Notes: generated from the sequence alone by a model not told the origin. A stretch of 64,000 nt of DNA from Platynereis dumerilii (GCA_026936325.1 JAPTHN010000043.1:3131988-3195987); one strand, 5' to 3'. Numbered from the stretch's first letter, positions 1-12,491 are shown. Numbers and translations: made by a program.

Positions 1-1468
1 CAGGAATTTGAGAAGCAAGTTGAGGACCTACATTTACAAAGAAGCGATTAAACTCATCTGCAATTTCTTGTTTGTCTGTAACGTTTTTATTATTAATAGT
101 AAAAAAGTCTGGCAGAGCATTATCTTTTTTTGCTGTATTTATGATGCTTTTTATTGTTAACCATGTATTTTTTATATCGTTTTTAAATTTATTGAATTGA
201 TTTTCATAGTATAGCCTTTTAGCTTCTCTGATTAGTTTTTTAAATATTTTATTATACGTTTTCAGGTTTACTTTCATTTGATCATATATGGACTCAGATG
301 GGGAGGTTTCTTTAATCTTCTGATACAACTTATCTCGAAATTTTATTGATCGTATTATGCCTGAGGATATCCATGGACAGTTCTTATGTTTATGTTTATC
401 ATATTTCTTGGTCTTGAGAGGCATGCATTTATTCATTCCATCTTGTATTATCTCATGAAGAATGTTGTAGTTATCATCAGTATTTGCATTGCAGCTAGTG
501 TCTAATTTCTCAAAAATGTTCTGTTGATTCAAGTAGAGCTTTAAATCAGATATTGATTTTTCATTTTGAACTGAGTAGGTCACATATTTTGGTGGCTTTT
601 TGGTAAGTTTTAGGTAATCCAGACAAGTGTAATAAGGTAAATGGTCGGACATACTACTTAAAATAATACCTGATGTTTTTTTTGAAAAATTGTTTGATAG
701 CTTGCAGAAGTGGTTGTCAATGAGGGTTCCGTTTCTGTCAGTAAGTCGAGTTGGTAGAGTAATCTTAGGGGTAAATCCACTGGTTAATAAGGCGTCAAGA
801 AATTCATTGAATATTGGTCTTTCTCTTATTCGTAATAGATCTATGTTGAAGTCCCCTGAGATAATAGTTTCACCTCGTAATTCCCTCAGGCTATTTTGCA
901 ATTCTTCAGTAAATACTTTGTAGTTTTCAGTTAGATCTCGTGGTGGTCGATACAAATTTCCTAAAGTAACATATCTATCCTTGTTAAGTTTTACTTTGAC
1001 AAACTGTCCCTCCCAACTATTACTAGGACTCCCACATACATTTAATGTTGTGAAGGCGTATTCAGCTCTTAAGTAAATTGCCAACCCTGCATGGGTAGAG
1101 CATCTGTATGGCTGAGAGATAAGATTATAGCCCTCCAGCTGCAACAGACTTGTATCATTCACGGCACCAAGCCAAGTCTCCTGGAGACAAATGGCATCAA
1201 AGTGACATTTATTTTCCCTAAGATATTGAACGAAAATCTCAAGCTGGCTATGTTTAGCATTTAGGCTTTGAATATTCACTGCAAGGCATTTGAACACATC
1301 TTGTTTGTTTTGTAAAATCTCTATTAGCCTATCATTGCTTACATATGGAGAGTGATGAAGCACCTGGGGTTCCTCTTCCGCATGATTATCATTATTATCA
1401 ATCAATTCAACTAGAGAGTTGGAAGAGGGATCCCTGATGTTGTTCACATTGATTTCATCGAAATTCAT
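1..1468 (-). CDS. LINE ORF with apurinic-type endonuclease, partial (runs off window start)
   Basis: I read this frame codon by codon from an ATG at 1468 to the window edge and found no stop, giving at least 489 residues. The N-terminal third to half is an endonuclease-exonuclease-phosphatase domain of a non-LTR retrotransposon: NIQSLN near residue 70, LQETWLG near 100, NLYRPPRD, SGDFNIDLL, then a TLIDN segment and SSMSDH, the catalytic SDH motif. Downstream comes the usual linker (KNCPWISSGI, REAKRLYY) leading toward the reverse transcriptase, which lies beyond the window. In such elements the endonuclease nicks genomic DNA to prime reverse transcription. The style is that of jockey/CR1/L2-like LINEs; the clade is not resolved. 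The unbroken frame suggests a fairly young copy. No ORF1 is visible upstream. Confidence 0.85.
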   Translation of the reverse strand, partial: MNFDEINVNNIRDPSSNSLVELIDNNDNHAEEEPQVLHHSPYVSNDRLIEILQNKQDVFKCLAVNIQSLNAKHSQLEIFVQYLRENKCHFDAICLQETWLGAVNDTSLLQLEGYNLISQPYRCSTHAGLAIYLRAEYAFTTLNVCGSPSNSWEGQFVKVKLNKDRYVTLGNLYRPPRDLTENYKVFTEELQNSLRELRGETIISGDFNIDLLRIRERPIFNEFLDALLTSGFTPKITLPTRLTDRNGTLIDNHFCKLSNNFSKKTSGIILSSMSDHLPYYTCLDYLKLTKKPPKYVTYSVQNEKSISDLKLYLNQQNIFEKLDTSCNANTDDNYNILHEIIQDGMNKCMPLKTKKYDKHKHKNCPWISSGIIRSIKFRDKLYQKIKETSPSESIYDQMKVNLKTYNKIFKKLIREAKRLYYENQFNKFKNDIKNTWLTIKSIINTAKKDNALPDFFTINNKNVTDKQEIADEFNRFFVNVGPQLASQIP

Positions 1469-2349
1469 ATGTACTCAGTCTGAAAATTTCAATTTTCTGA
1501 ATGTCCATATTACCTGCTACGTGTGTGGTTGCAAGGCGAGGTTTGATGAGCATGATGCAGTTGGATGAAAAGAAAAAGAACGTTTTTTTATATAAAGAAT
1601 CAGTGTGGCATTTTACATGAGACATGGGGGGGGGGTTCATAAAAAGTATGAGGTACGAAAAAGAGGTACGAAACGAAAAAATATAGAAGGCTTTAGTTAT
1701 GGTTAGTTACTACCTCGGTGTTATATAATAATCACAGCTTACAATTTAGAACTGTGCCTTCAGTATTATGGAATCAGTTATTCTATTATACATATATATG
1801 CAGTAAGCGGACCATTTTCATTCCTAATGGAAATAAGAACATTTCAAACAATTTATATTAGTGCTGTACATTCTGTTCAAGTAATATAATCTTATTAAGT
1901 GACTGATTATGCATTTCACAAAATTGGCAATTCACAAAGTTTAAAAGATATAACAGATTTGACACATAATTTGGGACTTTACAGTGAGCGACATATGTTA
2001 AGTCAGCAAAATTTTAAGAAAACAAAAATCAAAGTCAGCAAATCTTTCTTATAAATTATAATTTTCTGTTCATGCACCAGGGGGCATGAGTATAAATGTA
2101 AAACGAAGAAAATTTGCAATGACAGCAAGAGAGAAATTATGAAAGTCCCATATCATGTCGTAAACAAATTTTGGGAGTTTCTCAAAAACAGAGAATAGTC
2201 TTTTGCATAAGAATAAGACACATTTGATATCGTCAATATGGGGAGACAGTTGCGCCGCTCAGATTAATAAGATAGATTAATCAGATAGATTCATCAAATA
2301 ATACAAAAATTATTCAGTTAGAGACATATTGATGTTATCAAAGTTGACC
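1469..2349. other. Leader of the LINE and unassigned sequence
   Basis: This stretch lies upstream of the minus-strand LINE start codon. It includes a run of about ten G near 1627 and probably the LINE 5' leader, but I cannot place the 5' end of the element. No gene, tandem repeat or inverted repeat was recognised in the rest. Confidence 0.4.
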
Positions 2350-2500
2350 AATCAGGACAGGAAGAGGACACAGCAATGAGGCAAAGGATTATTGAACCTG
2401 CCGTCCAACATCGGCCAAAGTGACCTGGCAGGAGCTGGATTTGAATCCAGGAGCCAATGATTGGCAGCCCAGCATGCTAATTTTGAGCTTACCCTCCCTC
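2350..2500 (-). mobile_element. tRNA-derived SINE, copy A (3'-truncated by the duplication edge)
   Basis: Read on the minus strand, the sequence starts near 2500 with GGGAGGGTAAGCTC and has a B-box-like GGATTCAAATCC about 55 bp in, followed by a SINE body shared with the elements at 5050-5262 and 60505-60690. The A box is worn. The homology with copy B stops inside this SINE. Confidence 0.6.
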
Positions 2501-3221
2501 CGACGCAGCAAGCAGATTAGCCAACTGAAACTGTGGCGGAACATAGGCCACAGAAATCTGACCTGAGCGGAATCAAATCTCAATCTGTGACGTAAATTTC
2601 TATCGAGCTACCTTCTGGCATGGAAGTGACCTCAAGACTCTTGAGACATTCATGATTCAAATTGGAAGCATCATTGATATGTGAATGTCTTGTTTAATCA
2701 ATACTTTTACAAACCTCAGGCTTTTAAGCAACGTGATCAGGGACAAATTATTGTCCCTTATCGCCCCCTTTACGGTTCATTTGTGTAATCCTATCGATTG
2801 GGTCCTTGAAAGGCAATAGAACCGAAATGAATGTTCATGTTCAGGGCCTGCTATGAGCCAATATTTGATGCTTGACTAAACATACAACACCCTTCATATA
2901 AATGTTATGCCAAGGGGGGCAACCATTTGATATCAATGGGGTAGAGGGGCTTGAAGTTTTTTTTAAATAAATAATTTCTTACTTACTTTTGATGAAATAA
3001 ACATATTCTTTGTGGCCTACCTTGAAATATATTATTTCTAGTAGGGATATTTCTTAACAAGGTGATGCTTGATTTAAGAATTAATATTCGGCGACTTAGC
3101 GTGCTCAAAGTAAATAATTACTGCTGCCATTACCGTGAATTAAAACTTCAAGCCCCCTCCTAGAAAATAAATGGTCACCCCCTAACCCATTCACTATCAA
3201 GAGTAAGAAGGTTTAATGCGA

Positions 3222-3598
3222 AGGGCTGCTAAATTACAGCGAAACACTTTGATATAGAATTAGATTGGACTGTGGCACTGTGAAAATGGCTGTCATCATG
3301 CTGATGATTTGTCATGATCAAACCCAATACTTTCAATGTTAATTTGATTGAAGAAGACTTATCCCGCTTGTTGATGACAGCCAAACGAAAGGATTATACA
3401 TCTGATTTTCACTCTAAAACCCGTTATGAGAATGGCCTTCTCTTGATCATGACTAATCAAACAGCCTCTATGTTTCCCATGTTGAAAGTAGAGAAGCTGA
3501 CACTTCATCAGCTATCATGAGTGCCGTGCCGTTTTCACAGTGCCACAGTCCACTCTAATTCTATATCAAAGTGTTTGGCTGTAATACATATCAGCCCT
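3222..3598. mobile_element. Inverted-repeat (MITE-like) element, 377 bp
   Basis: The first and last roughly 70 bp are inverted copies of each other, both beginning AGGGCTG and sharing AACACTTTGATATAGAATTA further in. A matching 377 bp element sits at 61405-61781. No coding capacity; flanks give no exact target duplication (GCGA against GCAA), so the family is not assigned. Confidence 0.6.
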
Positions 3599-4873
3599 GC
3601 AACCAATACAGTCATATAGAATAATTGTTGGACCAGGATAAAAATAATGAAATATTTTGAAGCACATACAATCATTGACTTGTGCCAGAGCCAAGACACA
3701 GACGATTGCCTTAAACATATCTTCTTCGGTCAAAGTGTCACAGGGGAGGCACTTCTTTCTTGCTTGGGGCAAATGTAATTGGAACGAGCTGTGTGGAAAT
3801 TTAGCCCAGAGGGTGGTAAACCATGTTTTTGAACAGCCAGCTCCAGTAAGCAGGAATGAGGAGGCAAAACAGGGTTATAACTCACATGTTAAAAGCAATT
3901 TATACTATCGCCTATATTAGATAAGTCAAGTAAGTGTAATGCTATTAATTTGTGAAGCAAGAAGTGGGTGACACCGTATTGAATTGTCACAAAACAATTT
4001 TTTCTTGACGCCTTTAATAGGAGACAGCCAAATTAAACATGGAAAGTGGCCGCACTTTTATTAGCTATGATTTTTTTTATCGTGCTTGGACCTTAGCCAA
4101 AACTGTGATAAAACCAGATGGAATAATTACTTTTCATCCTACATCAGTCAAAATCACAACATAATCTACTCACCAAGCAGCAGATATCTAAGTCAATAAG
4201 TCAACCAGTCAATAACACCCTGATGTGATATTCTCAAACATACCTGAAAAGAGAAAAGGTGATGGTTAATATTGTAATAATAAATATCTTGACAGAGAAT
4301 TTTAAAACAAAATCCCACACAAATTCAGGCTATACATTGAGCTTTCAAACAGGCAGGGGAATCCTGGTTGCAAGTATCAAAAAGAAAAAAAAAGTCAATC
4401 TTTGTGATAAAGTCTCTGACTGATTGATACAACCAAACTGTTAGGTTAGCGGCTATGCCACAGTATTGAAACTTTTTAAATATAATGTTTTCTTTTTAAA
4501 CAGGATGTTTTCTTTTTAATTAGGAGGCTCAGTAAAACTTTCTGCCAGGTTTTTAAATTGGTAGCTCCTTATCAGCTGGAAAGTGGTTGGATGGATGTAA
4601 AGCTGTTTTCTCTATATTCAGAAAAGAGGTCTCTGAAGTGCACTTGAAGATGAAGGGCCAAGTAAGTGCTTGGTTAAAGACCAACTGGACACCAGATGGT
4701 CAGAGAACACAGATTACAGAACACAGCACACATCAAAGAATTTTCCTTCCAGGAGAAATTTGCTTTTTGAAGCAGAATTTTTGATGATGATGTACTTCAT
4801 CAGTGTTTGTGTGGCGAAAGATTGAGAAAGCAATCCAGAGACACCAGCCCTCCTTCAACCACGATAAAGGACT

Positions 4874-6060
4874 AAAGCTCACACCAGTTTACTCCCTGCT
4901 CCTGTCTCTTGGGTTGTGTGATGACTCAGCCCCACAACACAAAAATAGTGCTTCAAAAAAGACAATTTCTCCTGATTTTCAAGTAAAAACATCAATTGAA
5001 TGAATCCAGAGATTGGCAAACAACACACACTCTGACCTCAATGTCACATCATGGAGGGATGGATGAATGATTGTAGTTAACCTCCTGCATGTATTTATGA
5101 ACTTGATAGGCTAATTAGCACAGGAGTAGGGCACAGTAACGAGGTGAAGGATGAATGAAACAGCCATCCAACATAGGCCCAGGTTACCCAGAAGAGCTGG
5201 ATTCGAACCATGGACCCAGCGATAGGCGGCCTAGCATTCTACCACTAGACCAACCCTCCCCCCCCATGTCACCTCATGGATCTGTTTTGTGCCTTTGTTG
5301 CAGTTCTTTACCGGAACTGGCAGGGCGTTAGATTCTCATATGATCACATCATTTGTCCATGGCACCCAGAGTGGCAGATCGCACCCTTCAGTGTTTAGCA
5401 AGTGATTTAGTTGTCAGTGAGAACAAAGCACACTTGCTCCTTATGACCTGCTAACCACCATCTTTGTTACTCTTTTACGCACATGGTTGATCTATACGGT
5501 ACATATTGTATTAGCGTTGGCAATAAATGCTCGTAAAAGTTTCAGTGAATGGTGCATGCATTGAGAACGCCACAATTGAGGTCAAGCAAGGATACTCAAG
5601 ATGCCAAATATACCAATGACTGCTTTTGTTGATATAATTTTCGACTCCACACTCTAAGAAAAAACAGTTCTTTGGTTGGAACCCTTAAAACACCAACTTG
5701 ATGTTCAGAAATTTTTGTTGGGTATTGCAACAAGAATTGGGTATTACAACACAAATAAGGCATCCCATTCATGTGTGAAAGGAACTCTGGTGGTTTAGAA
5801 AAGCAAAGAAAATTGGAAGTCATTGTTGTCCCACATGCAGCAAACATTACCATTCATGACCAAAATTATTTTCATCTCATTGGATGAAAAATGCATGCTT
5901 CCACTTGCAGTTTGTTTGAAGATATTTAGCGTCGACAAAGTGGTCAAAATAGTCTGTTTCTCATACTTACAGGTGGCAAGGTATGTCTGAGTGTAATCAC
6001 CGACAAATCTCTAATAAGCGAAAACAAGCTTATTCAGACTCAGGGCAGTAAAGTTTTAGT
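4874..6060 (+). repeat. Diverged and truncated units at the start of the tandem array
   Basis: After copy A the sequence runs into the array marker beginning CACCCAGAGTGGCAG at about 5360, followed by the stretch containing GGTACATATTGTATTAG and the block around 5540-5600. It is then cut short before the next unit. A SINE (5050-5262) is inserted in it. No gene is evident. Confidence 0.6.
5050..5262 (-). mobile_element. tRNA-derived SINE with clear A and B boxes
   Basis: On the minus strand the element begins GGGAGGGTTGGTCTAGTGG (A box TGGTCTAGTGG) and has the B box GGTTCGAATCC at 5209-5199, the internal RNA polymerase III promoter of a tRNA. The body then matches the SINEs at 2350-2500 and 60505-60690 and ends in TCATAAATACATGC. 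It is a SINE, not a working tRNA gene: the acceptor stem is not closed at the 3' side and the tail is unrelated to tRNA. Confidence 0.75.
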
Positions 6061-9000
6061 AGAAAAATTTCCAACCATTTCTTAAAACTTCAAAGTGATG
6101 GTTCGACACCTCCCTAACATCTGGATGAAAGGCCAGCAAGTGCTTGATGAAAGACTAACTGGACACAACTTGATCAGTGAACGCAGATCACAGTACACCT
6201 ACCAAAAACCTCAACACAGAGCAGAATCATGTGAGAAATAACCAAGACCGAGGTGTCAGTTGGAGCACACTAACCTGAGCCCATTGGAGTGTTTGGCGAA
6301 AAAGCTACAGGTCTCCCAAGAAACTGACAGCGAGTTAGATCAGCAGATGATTGCATCATTTATTGATGGCACACAATAGCTGGTCACTCCTTTCAGTGTT
6401 TAGCGAGTGATTTAGTTGTCAGTGAGAAGAAAGCACACTTGCTCCTTTTGAAATGAGAAGAAAGCATATTTGCTCCTTACAACCCTGTAACAGCCATTGT
6501 TTGTTTCTCTTTTATGCACTCGGCTCATCTTTATAGTACATATTGTATTAGTGTTGGTAACAAAAACCCATAAAATGTTTTGGGGCATGGTAGGCACATA
6601 GAAAGCACCACAATTGAGGTCAAGAAAGATGCCACATTTTCCAATTAATGCTTTTGGGGCAGTATGTTCATGATATATATATTCTTCAACTCTTAATTCA
6701 CACATTAAAACTTATAAATGTGAATGTCAACCAGAGACTAGAACAGCATGAGATTTCTCTCATTGTGCAGCATTTATCTTAGAGGTGGCATAAGGTATTG
6801 TTTTAAAATACCTGTGCAGGATCATGCACAATTTATAAGCACAGAAAACTAGGACAGGCAGGAAAAATAAAAATAATGTGCTGTTAAATTCTAAGTTGGA
6901 CCTAGAACTTTCCTATTCCCTTATCACCTGCATAGGACCCCTTGAAGCCATGCATTCATGAAGCAGTTGCATCTCATTAGTAACTATTCTACAAGCCTCC
7001 ACAACCTTATTCCACAAAGGTGTAAATGAGAAAATGTCCTTTAGGCTATGTATGGTATTCAGTTACTGACCGCTTATCTTAGTGCAACATGGTCATATAT
7101 CATGACTGTTGAGGCACAAAGATGTTTTAGAACGAACAACATACCTACAGTCCTACAGTCATAGCAAATATGAGGCGAACATGTAGGAAAGTTATATACA
7201 GAATACCAATATTTCTAAGTTATCCTCAGTGATTCCTCATTCAAATAAGTACTTCGCACCATGCACCTTATTGCATTATCAACACTAAAGCAATACTCTA
7301 CAGAACTTCTCTGTCTCCTCCCACTGAATTTTTTCTTCTTTATCCTTGATTTGTCCAGGAAACATTTCAGGCACCATTTCGAAGTGGCAATTGAGAAAAG
7401 TGACAACAAGTCTACTTGAACTTGTCACCTCCATCTTAGCCAATTTGGTCCCATATTACTTCAAGGCTTTGTCCTTGAACACAAAATCAAGTCTCAGAAT
7501 AGCAGAAACGCTTTGACAGCTTGATTCAGTTCATCAGTATAAATAAAAGAATGCTCCATATTGGACGATGCATAAATCGCACCTTTCACTACAGATCAGG
7601 AATACCATTACATGTGAAGATTTACAAAGATTTACAGGGGATTAAGTGCCAACATTACATATTTGCCTAGCATGTCCAGTGCATTACTTTCTAATCAAGA
7701 TCAGACCTATAGGGAAAACTAGCTATAAGGAACATTAAGAACAGAGCTCCAACTGTAAATTTAGAAGGAATGACCACGGGGTCATCTTCAATATGACCCT
7801 TGAGGGTGTTTATGTATGTTATGTGATAAAGACCTAATAATGGAGATGTCTTCTGCATATGAATAGACCTGTTCGACTTTGTATGTATGTTTGTTTATTT
7901 GTTTCAAAATCAACTGGTCAAGGTGTCTCGAACTGCTACAGCATGAAAACCTAACTCACAACCACCTCAAAATTACCACTATACTGTGCAAGTAAATTAA
8001 CTGTGATCTCAATATTTCATGACTGTGCCAAACAAGAAATGACATTTAGATTTTTCCAGGACAAGTTTTGTTTTGTGCCTGGCCTATGGCGCAGAGGGAG
8101 AAACTGAAACTTCTTTTAGCAGGCCAAACTGTCCCAGAGGAGGTATTTCCAACTTGCTTGAGGTGTCAGTAATTTACTGAAAACATGTGGGAGCCATCAA
8201 TAAGAGATGTGGTCATCATGTGCTGTCTTCAATCGTCTATGAATCCAATAACGTTCAGCAATATAGAAAATATAGACCAAAGACAGACATACCTAGCAAT
8301 AATTAGTATCTAGTGTCCAGGAAATACAATGCCAAATTTGCACATGACATCCTTTTTTGTTTTTATATGAGAAAATACAGTCAATGATAAGAAATTCACC
8401 AATAGCAATTATGTCAGATAGCTTTTTTAAAATTTCGCCAAAACAGGGTAATAAATTATTTTCAAAAAATTCCTCTCCAAGCGTCCACACGCCTAGACTG
8501 TAATTATAAGAGGTACATTAAGGGCTTTAGTCGCGAAGAATGCACTGCATTAAAGAGATGTTATTTTTAGAAATCAAATTTTAGGGCAAGTAAAAGAAAA
8601 ACTACTTAATGACAAATACTGAAATGGAGATGCACTAATAAATCAGCACCCTGAGGTGACATTGTTTTATTGCTTCATTTCCTTCACACCCTTTTAACCC
8701 AAGAACATTAGGGTAATAATAATGGTTAAACAATTAAGTGATCTTTTTGAGTTGCCCAAAGAATTCTGCTTTAAGCGCCATTTCCATGAAGCAATGCATC
8801 AAGCTGTTTGAAAATCATCATAACAGGAATTTAAAATCAGCGATGCGTAATTCAGAAGGAGCCATATTGCCATCCCCGCCCATTCACACATGTATCTCGC
8901 ATGATGTCAAGGAGTTTTTCCGTTCTGAACTTTTACACAGTTTGGTGGTGACACAGTATGAGACTTGCATTTACACAAATTACATCGTATATATCAGAAT

Positions 9001-9280
9001 GTAGTTGCTAGCCAATTTCTTATGACTTGCGATAAGCTGACTCAGACTATGTGCGGACAAGTTTTCACAGGAGACTCTGAGTAACATTTACACCCAGTTT
9101 CTTAAGTGATAGCTGCCGATACCTCTCCAACATTTGCAATGGGAGTGAATGCCCTTTACTCAAAATATCTAGCAAAGAGGCAATGCGACGAGACTATTAA
9201 GCACATTGGAGGATGAAAGGCCAGGAAGTGCTTGATGAAAGACTAACTGGACACAACTTGATCAGTGCACAGATCACAGC
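6061..9280 (+). repeat. Tandem macrosatellite unit 2 (uninterrupted)
   Basis: This is the cleanest copy of the 3.1-3.6 kb unit. Markers in order: GACTAACTGGACACAACTTG (6150), the CAGTGTTTAGCGAGTGATTT block (6397), a block near 7010, a block with CTTGTCACCTCCATC near 7420, TGAGGGTGTTTATGTATG near 7801, the CAAGTTTTGTTTTGTGCCTG block near 8063, CAGCGATGCGTAATTCAGAA near 8838, then GACTAACTGGACACAACTTG again at about 9241. The same order recurs in later units. Frames inside are short and not shared between units, so I regard it as non-coding. Confidence 0.8.
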
Positions 9281-9288
9281 CCCATGGG

Positions 9289-12200
9289 CTAGACCTGTTC
9301 AAAAAAGACTTTCTATTTTATTTTAATGCAGGATGCAGTGATTCCCATTCTCCAAGCTATAGAATGACCAAATATGACATTTTTTTCAATTTTGAACTTT
9401 GGGAATGCCTGCCTCATGAGCCATGAAGTTTTAATGTTTAATTTCATTGAAAACGCCAAAAATATCAGAGGGGGGTTTATATTTCTCCTCATATCTTTAT
9501 CAGAATTCATTGTAGAGCAACATGGATGGTGTTCTATGAAAGCTTGTTAAATTACCTTTCAAATGAGACCAATAACTTGGTATTTGAGACACTTTCAGTT
9601 CTCTTCAAAGCAGAAATGTGTAAATTTTAGGGAAAATTTTGATGTCGATTAGTGTATTCAGCCTCATATGTTAATCCAAATTGATCATAGACCAGCATGA
9701 GTTGTATCATTCAAATGCCTGTAAAGTTGTCTTCAAATGGACAGCATTTTTAAAATTATTTAGATAGTTCTCATTGCGTCTGAAGCAAAAATGCCTGCAT
9801 TTCAAGGAGCTCCCTGCCCGATCTAATTCATTGCAGCACTGCATTGACCAGAAAGTTTACAAAATCTTTTGTCTTATTAAATAATTTCATTGATATTGTT
9901 TCCAAGTGATTGGGACATTTTAGAAATTCTTTTCCATGTCCTTAAAATGACTTTCTATTGAGGAAATACATTTTTGGATTTGTGCTGAATCGAAATTACC
10001 TTAGCACATTCTTGGAACAAATGTGCGACATATTTTAGAAAATGCAGTTAAACTTGACTTAACATTTTGAGCAACAGCATGCCACAGTTGTCAATTCTCA
10101 TAATTATGCTATAAGTAACTTCTTGTGCCACTGAATTAATAATGACTTTAATTATGTTTGAGGTTTACAATTCAAAGATTAACACAATATTGACAATAAC
10201 AGGTCCATGCAATAAAATGTAAATCACTCATGACTTAAAACTATCATACACTAATACTAAGACATAGATGAGGGCCTAATATCACAAATATAAATTGAAA
10301 TAGTAATTACAGTGTAACACAGTTCCACACATTGTGTCTATAATGACTTGTTAAAGGTAGCGGAAGGAAATTTAACACAACTTTTGAATGTGGGTTTTTA
10401 AAACTGTCCACCTACATACAATTATATGCCCCAGCTAGAAAATGAGTCACCCAACAAAACTGTTCTGGGAATGTTGCTTTCTGGTAAATTCTTACTATTT
10501 TATGACTTATGTTGATTAATATTGATTTATTGTTTAAGCAAAACTGTGTGTCAATGTAACAGACTTCCAGCCACTCTACCCCACATGTTGTTATTGATCT
10601 TTCCAAGTTTCTGCTGGCTTAGGTATCCATCATAAACTTCAAGGTGCTTGAGCTCAGACAATGAGTATCATCACAATGCAATAAAATCCAATATTGTGTC
10701 AATCTTTGAATTTTCAACCTCAAACATGATTAAAGTCATTATTCATTTAAGGTGGCTCGCTACCCACGAAATTACGTCACCTGCACATATTTCCGCGCAG
10801 CCAGGCAGGCCCTATCTATGGTAGCGTCACCAATTTCTGCTGTCCCTGCTTCAACATTTTTTTTTAATTTTAAGAATTTCATGCGTCGGCCGCTTCGTTT
10901 GCCATTTGTGCCACTTCTATTAGGGTTAGAGACTTCCCGTTTAGAGCATTAGAAGCGCCATGAAGAGTACTATAAACAGCCGGAGATTCAACTTGATACT
11001 CAAAACAGAAAATTTTTACAGGCGATTTTCGGCAAGCAGGTCTAATTTCTCAAAACTGACTTTGTGATAGAAATAAATGTTTATATCAATTTGAAGTGTG
11101 GTAGGAAGGCATATCTATATCATCATGTTGTTCCCAATTATTTTTGGAAATAAATGACAAAGAAATGAAAAATCCTATCCCGTCAATATTTTTTAGCGCC
11201 ATGGTTTATAAAAAAAGTTAAAATTGTCAAAATCTAAACTTATTTTCCGAGCCTCTTGGAAAGTACTTTAAACTAAATATATCTCTTTGAAATTGTAATC
11301 ACCTTTTCCATGAAAGTGTCTTCTTTAATTTCATGCTTCATTGCATAATATGGGATGCATGACCACTGAATGGCAGAACAAACTTCACAGTAGGAAAAAT
11401 CAGAAAAAAATTTAGTTTTTCAGGTTTGCGTGGGCTGACTTTCTGGTACATAACCCCAAGTATTTTTTTTAAAAGGCTGGTAGCGACCACTTTTGTTTAC
11501 ATATCCTTGCTATAAACTATATTTTGAATCATTCTAAACTGTTTTTAAGAAATCCTATCTTGGAAAGTTCACGAGTATCGAGCCACCTTAATTGCACAAG
11601 AAGGACACTTCTTTATAGCACAATTATTAGAATTGACAAACTGTGGCATATTGTTGCTCAAAATGTTAAGTCAACTTTAACTGCATTTTCCAAATATGTA
11701 ACACATTTGCTCCAAGAATATGTCTAGATAACACTGGTGTTGAAAAATAACAATACTAAAGTCATCGATGATGTTTGTTTCGATTTAGCTCAAATCCAAA
11801 AATGTATTTCCTCAATAGAAAGTCATTTTAAGGATGTGGAAAAGAATTTCTAAAATGTCCCAATCACTTGGAAACAATATCAATGAAATTATTTAATAAG
11901 ACAAAAGATTTTGTAAACTTTCTGGTCAATGCAGTGCTGCAATGAATTAGATCGGGCAGGGAGCTCCTTGAAATGCAGGCATTTTTGCTTCAGACACAAT
12001 GAGAACTATCTAAATAATTTTAAAAATGGTGTCCATTTAAAGACAACTTTACAGGCATTTGAATGATACCACTCATGCTGCTCTATGATCAATTTGGATT
12101 AGCATATGAGGCTGAATACAGTAATCGATAACAAAATTTCCCTAAAATTTACACATTTCTGCTTTGAAGAGAACTGAAAGTGTCTCAAATACCAAGTTAT

Positions 12201-12483
12201 TGGTCTCATTTGAAAGATAATTTAACAAGCTTTCATATAACACCATCCATGTTGCTCTACAATGAATTCTGATAAAGATATGAGGAGAAATATAACACCC
12301 CCCTCTGATATTTTTGGCGTTTTTAATGAAATTAAACATTAAAATTTCATGGCTCATGAGGCAGGCATTCCCAAAGTTCAAAATTGAAAAAAATGTCATA
12401 TTTGGTCATTCTATAGCTTGGAGAATGGGAATCACTGCATCCTGCATTAAAATAAAATAGAAAGTCTTTTTTGAACAGGTCTA
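9289..12483. mobile_element. Fold-back DNA element with about 0.95 kb inverted arms
   Basis: The ends TAGACCTGTTCAAAAAAGAC and its reverse complement are followed by arms of roughly 0.95 kb that pair throughout (for example the block around 9340-9500 with 12240-12440). The loop lies near 10200-10670. The element is flanked on both sides by CCCATGGG (9281-9288 and 12484-12491), which could be an 8 bp target duplication; because it is its own reverse complement it could also be part of the ends. No protein domain is encoded. A TTAA-flanked element sits in the right arm. The insertion interrupts the tandem unit within the block that follows the ACTGGACACAACTTG marker. Confidence 0.75.
10751..11587. 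mobile_element. TTAA-flanked TIR element (piggyBac/Kolobok-like signature), 837 bp
   Basis: Ends GGTGGCTCGCTACC and the inverted GGTGGCTCGATAC are flanked by TTAA at 10747-10750 and 11588-11591. Sequence on either side rejoins as the arm of the surrounding fold-back element, which confirms the boundaries. A TTAA target is typical of piggyBac and Kolobok elements. No transposase is present, so this is a non-autonomous copy nested in the older element. Confidence 0.75.
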
Positions 12484-12491
12484 CCCATGGG

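Larger units (their letters stand above)
2350..4873 (+). repeat. Large duplication, copy A (partner at 60539-64000)
   Basis: This block is nearly identical, base for base over long stretches, to 60539-64000, in the same orientation and about 58.2 kb apart. The partner lacks nothing of substance but carries an extra 937 bp transposon at 62601-63537; copy A has the matching empty site at 4407-4410. Homology begins at about 2350 inside a tRNA-derived SINE, and the flanking sequence to the left differs. The partner continues to the end of the window, so the right boundary is unknown. From about 3650 onward the block is a diverged unit of the tandem array that follows. The open frames inside both copies look like chance frames. 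Confidence 0.9.

Noticed and set aside
3314-3520. 68-codon frame present in both duplication copies
   Set aside because: Conserved only because the whole block is a recent duplicate; it lies inside the inverted-repeat element.
5199-5262. Possible tRNA gene on the minus strand
   Set aside because: It has A and B boxes but no proper acceptor stem pairing, and it runs into a SINE body shared with other copies.
8738-9004. 88-codon frame in a macrosatellite unit, partly shared with 15197-15388
   Set aside because: The frame is not kept in the other units, so there is no sign of coding constraint.
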